Shown piece after piece: positions 7,857-14,876 of a stretch of DNA of 31,013 nt. The notes beneath the pieces were generated by a model that saw only the letters and a list, made by a program, of their open reading frames with translations, was not told where the DNA came from and did no database searches. Numbering within the stretch: position 1 is the stretch's first letter; the number at the start of each line of letters is the position of its first letter. Origin of the DNA: CAYLNK01 sp964384675 (GTDB lineage: Bacteria; Acidobacteriota; Thermoanaerobaculia; UBA5066); NCBI GenBank assembly GCA_964384675.1, contig CAYLNK010000039.1, forward strand, positions 1 through 31,013, written 5' to 3'. Made by a program: the position numbers and the translations under genes.

Positions 7857-8416
7857 GGCGTTCCTTTCGGGTCGTCGGCCTGCAGCGTCTCGCGAAGACG
7901 TCGCAGGCCTCGGAAGAGGATGTTCCGGGCCGTGACCTGGCTGCACGAGAGCGAGGCGGCGATCTCCGGAACGGACAGCTCGTGGAAGTAGCGGAGCTTC
8001 ACCGCCAGGCTCTGACGTGGGTTCAGGGCCGCGAGGCCGCGGCGAAGGCGCTCCCCCTCCTCGTGCCGGAGCAAGGAGCTTTCGGGGTCAGGTCCCGGTC
8101 CGGCGCGGGCGGCGACCAGGTCGAGCGGTTCGTGGAGCGCGTCCCGGCGCCGGTGTCGGCGCCGGTAGTCCTGCCCCTCGTTCAGGGCGATCCGCACCAG
8201 CCACGTCTTGAAGGAGCTCGTCGCCTGGAACGTGGTGAGGTTCCGGAGTGCCTTCAGGAAGGAGCCCTGAACGATGTCGAGGGCCCCCTCGCGGGCCTCG
8301 GCGAAGCCGTAGCCGATCCGGAACACGAGCCGCTCGTATCTCTGCATGAGCGTGTCGAAGGCCGCCAGGTCCCCGGCAAGCGTCGCCTCGATCAGCTCCT
8401 CGTCGGTCGGCGGCAC
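7853..8416 (-). CDS. ECF-family RNA polymerase sigma factor (187 aa)
   Basis: Sigma-70 region 2 lies at about residues 10-85 ('LMQRYERLVFRIGYGF', 'GALDIVQGSFLKAL', 'FKTWLVRIALN'). A loop rich in Arg and Pro follows, then region 4 at about 125-180 ('LNPRQSLAVKLRYFHELS', then the helix-turn-helix 'EIAASLSCSQVTARNILF'). There is no region 1 or 3, as in ECF factors. The start is taken as GTG 8416 because AGGAGG sits 7 nt before it; the ATG at 8434 is in frame but has no ribosome site, and the AGGAGG would then lie inside the gene. It heads an ATGA-linked cassette with its anti-sigma factor, DUF4097 and TlpA proteins, so it probably controls an envelope or oxidative response. No convincing GGAAC/CGTC autoregulatory promoter was found upstream. 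Confidence 0.92.
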   Translation of the reverse strand: MPPTDEELIEATLAGDLAAFDTLMQRYERLVFRIGYGFAEAREGALDIVQGSFLKALRNLTTFQATSSFKTWLVRIALNEGQDYRRRHRRRDALHEPLDLVAARAGPGPDPESSLLRHEEGERLRRGLAALNPRQSLAVKLRYFHELSVPEIAASLSCSQVTARNILFRGLRRLRETLQADDPKGTP

Positions 8417-8429
8417 GTCCTCTCCTCCT
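8417..8429 (-). promoter_or_regulatory. Strong ribosome-binding site deciding the sigma-factor start
   Basis: On the minus strand AGGAGG (8429-8424) is followed by 7 nt and GTG at 8416. It lies inside the longer frame that starts with ATG 8434, which itself has no purine-rich leader. This supports GTG as the start. Confidence 0.65.
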
Positions 8430-8434
8430 GCCAT

Positions 8435-8659
8435 TGGACGTCAGGCCGCGCGTTTCGTGAGCGTCTCGGATGAGGGTTTCCGCCGGTGCGTCGCTGTCGC
8501 GCCAAGGCGGGACGCGGCGTCGACGTACGCGGTGGAGCATCGCCGGCGATTTTCGAACCGCGGTACTTGAAGGCGGACTCGCCCATCTCGCGGATGTGTT
8601 TGACGGAAACGGATTCCTGTGAGACCAGTCCCGCGCCCTGGCGGGCCAGCTGAGGAGCG
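8435..8659. other. Intergenic region upstream of the sigma-factor gene
   Basis: No gene is supported. It should hold the promoter of the sigma-factor operon, but no clear -35/-10 pair was seen. The part at 8531-8575 is the left member of a direct repeat pair (other copy at 10071-10115). Confidence 0.4.
8531..8575. repeat. Direct repeat, left copy, bounding the TA remnant and hairpin array
   Basis: From 8532 it reads GTGGAGCATCGCC, two variable bases, CGATT, one variable base, TCGAAC, then GCG and TGAA blocks. The same order of blocks occurs at 10071-10115 with about 36 of 41 positions equal by eye and one 1-nt length difference. The two copies are in the same orientation, about 1.5 kb apart. 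They enclose all the non-coding accessory material: the decayed toxin-antitoxin pair and the tandem array. Confidence 0.6.
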
Positions 8660-8995
8660 TCAGAGACTCAAGAGGATCCGGAGTCGGTCCTCTACCGCGG
8701 CGACCGTGATGGCGGAGACCACGCACGCCGTGCGGCGAGCCTCTCCACGGACACCGAGCGGACATCCTCGGTCTTCGCCAAGCTCACGACGTCGAGACCT
8801 CCCTCGGGAGGCTCGATCTGGACGTGTGCTCGGAGGCCACGGTATCGGCCCGTGATCGGCAGAAGGACGACCAGACCGGACAGCCCGCGGTTGAAGAGGT
8901 CAACGGATCACGAGAGCAGGTCGCCGCCCCGCCTGCTCAGGTCCTCGGACCGGATCTAGGTCGACGTTCCAGACCTCGCCGCGTGCAGGCGTCAT
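8660..8995 (-). pseudogene. MazF/PemK-type toxin, frameshifted remnant
   Basis: Read on the minus strand from ATG 8995, three successive frames give one MazF-like protein. Frame A: 'MTPARGEVWNVDLDPVRG' then 'PEQAGRRPALVI', ending at TGA 8902-8900. Frame B: 'VDLFNRGLSGLVVLLPITG', 'YRGLRAHVQIEPPEGGL', 'AKTEDVRSVSVERLAAR'. Frame C: 'VSAITVAAVEDRLRILLSL' and TGA at 8662-8660. The motifs G-E-V-W-x-V-D-x-D-P, E-Q-x-G-x-R-P-x-x-V, and the E-D-x-R-x-I-L-L tail are the family hallmarks. The total length (336 nt, ~111 codons) is normal for these mRNA interferases. Two frameshifts make it inactive unless they are assembly errors. The start overlaps the antitoxin stop (ATGA). Confidence 0.8.
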
Positions 8996-9176
8996 CCCTG
9001 AGGGCAGGCATCCGCGAGCGTCGCGTCCCAGGCCCGTCGCTCCGCCTGCTCATCGGCCCACGCGCCGGATCCTGGCGGAGGGACTCGAAGTCGGCGTTCA
9101 GTCCCTCGAGGAACGCCGCTCGGCGGGCGTCCTCCTCCGTGCTGGCGTGCTCGGCCGGGACCAGTTTCGCGCTCAT
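8992..9176 (-). pseudogene. Antitoxin of the MazEF-like pair, frameshifted
   Basis: From ATG 9176 the frame reads 'MSAKLVPAEHASTEEDARR' and 'AFLEGLNADFESLRQDPA'. It then needs a frame change near 9068 to continue as 'WADEQAERRAWDATLADA' and stop at TGA 8994-8992, which overlaps the toxin ATG. The acidic C-terminal 'ADEQAERRAWDATL' segment is the kind of toxin-binding tail seen in small antitoxins placed just before MazF/PemK toxins; I cannot name the antitoxin family. The rebuilt length is about 61 residues, normal for the class. In the unshifted frame the protein ends in unrelated Arg-rich sequence. Confidence 0.7.
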
Positions 9177-9218
9177 GCCGGAAGTCCACGCCAGCGTGAA
9201 CGGCGGAATCTGATGCCT

Positions 9219-9240
9219 GTCGAGAGTCCGGATCCTGTTC
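9219..9240. repeat. Partial unit: right arm of the hairpin repeat
   Basis: GTCGAGAGTCCGGATCCTGTTC matches the right arm of unit 3 (GTCGACAGTCCGG, then ATCCTGTTC) with one difference. What follows (9241-9300) does not match the normal spacer, so the array was cut or diverged here. Confidence 0.6.
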
Positions 9241-9263
9241 GCCGCGCCCCGCGGCGAGTCGTG

Positions 9264-9282
9264 AGCGGCGCTGGGCGCCGCT
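9264..9282. repeat. Perfect 8-bp hairpin
   Basis: AGCGGCGC, loop TGG, GCGCCGCT. It lies between the antitoxin remnant and the array, has no T-run beside it, and is not obviously a terminator. Confidence 0.5.
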
Positions 9283-9300
9283 GGCCGAACCTGAAGTGAG

Positions 9301-10076
9301 CTGAACAGGATCGAACCCGCCCGCCCCGCGGTCTTTCGACCGCGACCGCCGCTTCGCGGGGGTCGGGCTACGGCTGTGTTGCTGCGGGGGCCACCCCCGC
9401 ACCCCGGTGGTCGACAGTTCGTATCCTGTTCAGCACAGGCATGACGGCCACGTCAGCGTTGAGTGGAGCGGTCCGTCTTCGGAAGGAGTGGTGGAGCTGA
9501 ACAGGATCGAACACGCCCGACCGCGCACGTCGTGCGCCAGCCCCGCTTCGCGGGGGTCGGGCTAAGACTGACATGCTGCCGGGGGCACCCCCGCGCCCTC
9601 GTGGTCGACAGTCCGCACCCTGTTCAGCACAGGCTTCACGGCGACGTCAGCGGTGAGCGGTTCGGTTCGTCTTCGGAAGGAGTGGTGGAGCTGAACAGGA
9701 TCGAACACGCCCGACCCGCACGTCGTGCGCCAGCCCCGCTTCGCGGGGGTCGGGCTAAGACTGACATGCTGCGGGGGCACCCCCGCGCCCCCGTGGTCGA
9801 CAGTCCGGATCCTGTTCAGCACAGGCCTACGGCGACGTCAGCGGTGCGTGGTCCGGGTCGTCTTCGGAAGGAGTGGTGGAGCTGAACAGGATCGAACACG
9901 CCCGACCCGCGGTCTACGACCGCGGACGCCGCTTCGCGGGGGTCGGGCTACGACTGACATGCTGCGGGGGCCACCCCCGCACCCCCGTGGTCGACAGTCC
10001 GCACCCTGTTCAGCACAGGCTTCACGGCGACGTCAGCGGTGAGCGGTTCGGTTCGTCTTCGGAAGGAGTGGTGGAG
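9301..10076. repeat. Tandem array of four 191-196 bp structured repeats
   Basis: Units run 9301-9496, 9497-9690, 9691-9881 and 9882-10076. Each starts CTGAACAGGATCGAA and ends GGAAGGAGTGGTGGAG (last bases vary). In unit 3 GCTGAACAGGATC (9690-9702) pairs perfectly with GATCCTGTTCAGC (9808-9820), closing a ~131-nt fold; the other units keep about 10 bp of it. Inside are two conserved hairpins. The first is CCGCGGTC-TAC-GACCGCGG (9907-9925) in unit 4 and similar in unit 1, but GCGCAC-GTC-GTGCGC (9523-9537) in unit 2 and CGCAC-GTC-GTGCG in unit 3. The second is TGCGGGGG-CCA-CCCCCGCA (9383-9401, 9963-9981). An outer GCCCGACC/GGTCGGGC pairing encloses the first. A ~55-bp spacer separates the folds. 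No protein is supported. Confidence 0.85.
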
Positions 10077-10115
10077 CATCGCCTCCGATTATCGAACTGC
10101 GATCCTGAACGGAGG
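10071..10115. repeat. Direct repeat, right copy
   Basis: It starts GTGGAGCATCGCCTCCGATT and continues ATCGAACTGCGATCCTGAA; the left copy is at 8531-8575. It follows unit 4 directly, sharing the TGGTGGAG boundary but replacing CTGAACAGG by CATCGCC. On the minus strand CCTCCGTT and AATCGGAGG can pair around the TTCGAT block with a 1-nt bulge. Confidence 0.6.
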
Positions 10116-10587
10116 TGTCGCGGTCGTGGCCGTAAACGCTTGATAGGATATGAGTTCCAAGGACTATCGCTTCTGTCAGTGGGGATGCATCGGTTGAGGC
10201 CGAGCTGCGTCGTAGGGGATCGTTGGTCCGCTTCCTCCAGCCGGTCGTCAGCCTGGAGTCTGTTGACGAGGTCTGAACTGAGCTCAGATCACCTCGTTCG
10301 TCATGGGCTTTGTCGTCAGGCCGCTTCTGGGCTTGCTGCTGGCCACGCCGGGCCCCGCGGGTCGGCGCCGTCCATGCGGCCGCCATCGAGCCCGCTTCGG
10401 CGCTCCTCGAGCACGCCTCCGATGCGCACCGCTCCCGCCAGCGCCGTCGGCCGGGGATGGGACCGCCAGAGGCAGCCAACCGCGCGATCACACGGCGGCT
10501 TCAAGGCATCTTCTATGTTGACTTGTCGAGACGCTTCCGGAGCGAAACAACAGTGTAGCCGGCGCTCTACTCGTCCTCTTCGGAACT
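10077..10587. other. Non-coding stretch between array and S8 protease gene
   Basis: I recognise no gene, RNA or transposon remnant. Open frames here have composition and content of chance frames. The only clear structure is the inverted repeat near 10264-10302. AT content is higher than in neighbouring genes. Confidence 0.5.
10264..10302. repeat. Long interrupted inverted repeat
   Basis: TGACGAGGTCTGA and its near complement TCAGATCACCTCGTTCGTCA face each other across ACTGAGC. Paired parts are ACGAGGT (10266-10272) with ACCTCGT (10291-10297), and CTGA (10273-10276) with TCAG (10284-10287). There is no T-run. It lies about 290 nt past the protease stop; it could be a terminator, an operator or the end of an unrecognised element. 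Confidence 0.5.
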
Positions 10588-13500
10588 CTACTTCCTGATG
10601 AAGTCCCTCATCGATACTTGAAGGGCCGCGGCCCGGGCTCGCCGGCTCGCGGAGGCGCTGAAGTAGCCGTTCACGTCGAGGATGAAGTGGACGGTTCCGG
10701 GGGCGTCGTTTCGCACCAAGACCACCCCGTTCCCGAGGGTCAGGATCGCGTTGTTGGCCCGAGTCTGACCCGCACCGAAGTTGATGATGCTGGTCTGCGG
10801 CGGCTGTGTCCCGGCCGGGTAGATCCGTAGGTGGCCCGCCGCCGCCGGCTGGGTGACAGTCACGTTGACCGCCACGGAGGTGGCGCCGGCCGGGATCCCG
10901 CACACGCCGGCCAGGATGAAGCTCCGATCCACGCCAGCGGCGAGCGCGGGACCGCCGTACGGCCCCTCCGGGTTCCGGGTGTCGATCGCCCGGCAAGGCG
11001 TCAGGCTGTTGTAGTTGAGGCCGCCGGCGCCGGAGGGCGGTGTAGCGGTGGGGGTCCGCGTTGGCGAGGGCGTAGTCGTCGGCGTCATGGTGGCTGACGG
11101 CGACCGCGTCGGAGTCGCCGTGGGTGTGAAGGTCAAACTGAGTGTCGGCGTAAGGGTGGGTGTCAACGTAGGAGAGGTGGTGCCCGTCGGCGTCCGCGTC
11201 GGGGTGGGTGTGGGGGTACCGGTCGGCGTGACGGTTGGAGTGACCGTGGGTGCGAGGGTCGGGCTGAATGTCGGCGTAACGGTGGGTGTCGCCGTAGGAG
11301 AGGTTGTGCCCGTCGGTGTCCGCGTCGGGGTGGGCGTGGGGGTACTGGTCGGCGTCACAGTCGGGGTCACCGTGGGCGTAGGCGTCGGCGTGCGCGTCGG
11401 CGTTGCAGTCGGCGTTACCGTTGGTGTGTTGGTCGGCGTCGTTGTGCGCGTCGGCGTGCTCGTGGGCGAAATACCGCCCGTTGTGACGCTGATGACATTC
11501 GAGTTACCGCTCGTGCCAGCGTCGTTGTAGGCGCGTACGCGATAGTAGTACGGCGTGCTCGCGTTGAGACCCGACACAAATCGCGACGTGACGTTGCCGA
11601 CGTCAAGGTCGTGGTAGCCTGAGACGAAGGTAGCGAACGAGCTACTGGTCGAGACGTCGAGGCGATAGCCCATTGCACTTACGGCGGTGCTCCAGTTCGC
11701 CTGGAAGCCAGACGAGCTGACATTGCTGGCGGCGTTCGCGGTCGGAGCGGTCGGCGGATTCCGAACCGTCACGTACACGCCGCCAGGATAGGGGCTCTCG
11801 TCCGGGTCATTCGACTGGACGAGGAGCCGACTCTGGGTGAGTCCCGGGGGAGCCTGGCTCGGGTCGACGATGACCGAGACCGTGCGGGATGCGCCCGGAG
11901 TGTCGGCGAACGGAGGCACAGGGGTCCACGAGATCCAGGGGGCAGACGTCTCGGGCGAGATGCCCGTGACGTTCAATGTCGCCTGGCCGTCATTGAAGAT
12001 CGTGAAGCTGCTCCCCGCGGTGGTCGCGTCGAGGGCGGCCATGACGCTTATCCGCGGGATGTCCTGGACCGTCCCGCCGCTTCGCGAGTCGTCCACTGGA
12101 ACTCCCGTGTTGCGGAGTGCGGTCAGTGCGTCGGCGACGGACACGCCCGAGTTCTTCTGCTTCAGGAGAGCCCACGCCCCCGCGACGTGCGGGGCTGACA
12201 TCGACGTGCCGCTAAGGATCTCGGTGCCGGCGCCTGGAACGGAAGACGTAATCGATGTGCCCGGCGCGAAAAGACTCAGGAAGTCCGCAACGTTGGAGGT
12301 CGAGGCGACGACGTCCGCGTCCGTAGTGTTGCCGACACTGATGGCGGTCGAGATGCAGGCCGGGGCCCAGAGGCTGTCCGTGTAGCCGTCGTTCCCGGCG
12401 CAGATCACGGTCGGGATATTCACCGTCCGCAGGTTGTCGATGGCCGCCTTAATGGCGCTGTTGCTGGCGTCGCAGTTCGCTTGCGTAAAGTAGCGGCCGC
12501 CGCCGAGGCTCATGTTTACGGCCGCGATGCTGAAGGTGCTTCGGAGCGCGTAGACGCGCTCGAGCCCCTTGATCTGGTCGGTCGTGTAGGAGCGGACGCA
12601 GGGAGACGGGTCCGCGCCGCACGATGTGGTGAGGGAGAAGACCTGGATCGCGATCAGGTTCGCATCCCTCGCGACTCCGATGTTCGTGGTGCCTCCCCCG
12701 CCGCCCGCCGCGATCCCGGCCACGTGAGTACCGTGTTTACACGCCGCCTGCGTGGTGGGACAGTTGAGCCCCGAGTCAGTCGCGGTCGACTCGGTGACAC
12801 CACCGGGGCAGTAGTTCTGGGAGTAACAGGCTTCCGAAACAACCTTCTGCCCGCCCGTGCTGAAGAACGGGTGATTCTTGTCGACGCCGGTATCGAGGAC
12901 GGCGACGACCTGGCCGGCGCCCGTGAAGCCCGCGGCCCAAGCGTCGTCCGCGTTGATAACAGGGATGCTGCTCGCGAGCGCGGGCCTGGCGAGGCGGTCT
13001 TCCTCGACGCCGGCGACGTCAGGAGAGGCAGCCAGGGCCTGAAGCGCCTTGTCATCTACCTCGAGTGCCAGGAACGGGATGTAATGGAAGCGGCCTGTGA
13101 CGCGCGTCGACCCGAAGCCGGCTGCGAACGAGAGCACCGAGTCCTGCTGCCGCGAGATACGGTCCCGTTGGAGCCCCGCGTCGTTCGGTGCCAGGACGCC
13201 GTCCGAAGCAAATGAGCCGGTGAGCCGGACGATGACTCTCACGACACCAGATGGCTCGATGCGAGTCGCGATCCGATCGACTGCTGCTCGGACGCTAGCG
13301 GGCAGACGTTTCGCTTCGTGGGCCCAGGGCTCGCGGCGGCCGTCCGAACCCAGACCTGGGCCGGCGAAGAGCGGCAGCTGCGGGCGGGCAACATTCACTT
13401 CCAGGGAGAGAGGAGCTATTCGGATGTCAGGAACTCCGCTCGATACGGAGTAGCTACGTGTCGCGCTGTTGTTACCCTCGTTCGATTCGGCGATCGCGGC

Positions 13501-14594
13501 GTTCGGATCAACTGTGCCGTTGAGGGCGTGGCTACCGGAGGTCACCGTCCATGGGGAATTGCACCAGCCCACGTATGAACCCGGCGCCTGGGAGCCCGAG
13601 AAGAAGCAGGACGTTACGCCGTCCAGGTTGATACGCCAAAGAGTGGTGTTGGGCGTGGTCGCCCCGGAGATGGTGAAGGTGAAGTGGGGGTAGAGCACAC
13701 TGCCGACAGACGGGTTGTCGACGCGTGTGCCGCCATCTCCTGTGGCCGTTCGAAGGTACACATCCGTCGCCGAGAGATCGATCGCCNNNNNNNNNNNNNN
13801 NNNNNNNNNNNNNNNNNNNNNNNNNNNNNNNNNNNNNNNNNNNNNNNNNNNNNNNNNNNNNNNNNNNNNNNNNNNNNNNNNNNNNNGCCATCTCCTGTGG
13901 CCGTTCGAAGGTACACATCCGTCGCCGAGAGATCGATCGCCTGCGCTACCGAGTAGTTGCGCGTCGTCTGGTTGTTACCCTCGTTCGATTCGGCGATCGC
14001 GGCGTTCGGATCAACTGTGCCGTTGAGGGCGTGGCTACCGGAGGTCACCGTCCATGGGGAATTGCACCAGCCCACGTATGAACCCGGCGCCTGGGAGCCC
14101 GAGAAGAAGCAGGACGTTACGCCGTCCAGGTTGATACGCCAAAGAGTGGTGTTGGGCGTGGTCGCCCCGGAGATGGTGAAGGTGAAGTGGGGGTAGAGCA
14201 CACTGCCGACAGACGGGTTGTCGACGCGTGTGCCGCCATCTCCTGTGGCCGTTCGAAGGTACACATCCGTCGCCGAGAGATCGATCGCCGTCACGGAGTC
14301 GATCGAGGATGCCGCGGTCGAGCGCGCGATGAGGGCGACCCCAGCGCCCCTTCCCGTCGGTGGCGATGGCAGTGGCTCGGGACGATGCTTGCTGGCAGCC
14401 ACCAAATCACGCTCGGCGGGTTCTGGCGTCTCGAGGTGAGCCTTGCTGACACCCACCAAATCGTGCTGGGCGGGTTCATTCGTGATCGCTTTGGAGCCTT
14501 GTGCTGCGGCTGTGCCTGCGGAGAGCACGAAGGCAGCGACAATCCAGCTCAGGAGCTTCAGCGGTCTTGCAGTGCCCGACAAGCTGAACCGCAT
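10588..14594 (-). CDS. Secreted S8 (subtilisin-like) protease with CARDB-like repeats, interrupted by a scaffold gap
   Basis: ATG 14594 has AAGGAG upstream and a signal peptide ('LKLLSWIVAAFVLSAG', 'AAAQG'). Two or more CARDB-like repeats of 116 aa follow. Next come an I9-like propeptide ('VVRVIVRLTGSFA', 'VAGVEEDRLARPA') and an S8 domain with Asp in 'VVAVLDTGVDKNHP' (codon 12894-12892), His in 'HGTHVAGIAAG' (first His, 12735-12733) and Ser in 'GTSMSAPHVAG' (12204-12202). After these come a BACON-like domain (~11760-12030), a fibronectin III domain (~11476-11760), a Thr-Pro linker (11030-11475) and the same DTR...GYF domain as the 889-aa propeller protein, plus a basic 20-aa tail. As written the frame breaks at the 100 Ns. 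Merging the 55-nt duplicate that flanks the gap gives one open frame of 1283 aa with triad D516, H569, S746. Likely an extracellular or surface protease. Confidence 0.9.
11030..11475 (-). repeat. Thr-Pro linker coded by degenerate hexamer repeats
   Basis: On the minus strand this encodes about 145 residues of 'TPTxTPT' type, a flexible, possibly O-glycosylated spacer between the fibronectin III and C-terminal domains of the protease. At the DNA level a 126-bp block is duplicated: copies begin at about 11170 and 11296, each with AGGAGAGG, then TGCCCGTCGG and CGCGTCGGGGTGGG (small differences), so 42 codons were copied. Confidence 0.8.
13438..14288 (-). repeat. 348-bp tandem repeats encoding CARDB-like domains
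   Basis: Unit A is 14288-13941 and starts 'AIDLSATDVYLRTATGDGG'. A second unit starts at 13940 and runs into the gap after 18 codons. A further full unit starts at 13785 on the other side and runs to about 13438. Over the shared ~325 nt units A and C look identical, diverging only at the end ('QTTRNYSV' against 'SATRSYSV'). 'DPNAAIAESNEGNN' is the usual end of CARDB/APHP-type domains, which are Ig-like spacers or adhesion modules. Confidence 0.8.
13787..13886. other. Scaffold gap (100 N) inside a tandem repeat
   Basis: Exactly 100 Ns. The 55 nt before it (13732-13786) and the 55 nt after it (13887-13941) are identical, both starting GCCATCTCCTGTGGCC and ending GATCGATCGCC. This is what two contigs ending in the same k-mer overlap look like, so the Ns are a placeholder. 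Confidence 0.9.
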
Positions 14595-14598
14595 GGCC

Positions 14599-14685
14599 TC
14601 ACTCCTTGCTCCTAGCGGACGGAGAGAAGATAGACAGCGTGACGACGCTCAGGACGATCAGCGAAGCGAGGCGACGCATCTTCAT
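14599..14685 (-). CDS. Possible 28-aa leader peptide upstream of the S8 protease gene
   Basis: ATG 14685 opens a frame with the look of a signal peptide: 'MKMRRLASLIVLSVVTLS', then 'IFSPSARSKE' and TGA at 14601-14599. Its last codons contain the AAGGAG ribosome site of the protease gene, whose ATG is only 4 nt further on, so it could couple translation to the protease gene. No ribosome site of its own is visible. It may equally be the signal-peptide remnant of an earlier start of the protease gene, or chance. Confidence 0.3.
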   Translation of the reverse strand: MKMRRLASLIVLSVVTLSIFSPSARSKE

Positions 14686-14876
14686 GGGAACCCCCAGCGC
14701 ATTGGGCATCCTACGCGGCAAATAGGGTGCAGGTGTGCGATTCACTTGCATCAGGTCACGGCGTGCAGGAGGGTGACGACACGTTGAGTCGTCGTGCTTG
14801 TTCCGCCGACCCGCCAGCTGGCCACGCCTCCTTCGGGGATGAATGCAACATTAACGGTCGCTGACAACGATTTCGG

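Noticed and set aside
9483..9511. Complete tRNA-Ala gene
   Set aside because: Only the T-loop-to-CCA part is present; no 5' acceptor strand, D arm or anticodon arm can be found within 80 nt.
9562..9822. Small protein genes within the hairpin array
   Set aside because: The frames follow the repeat and its palindromes, have no ribosome sites and differ between units by indels.
9301..10076. Integron attC sites
   Set aside because: The arms carry AAC/GTT but GCTGAAC/GTTCAGC breaks the RYYYAAC/GTTRRRY consensus, no cassette genes lie between units, and no integrase is present.
9301..10076. CRISPR array
   Set aside because: Units are ~195 bp, nearly identical throughout, with no unique spacers and no cas genes.
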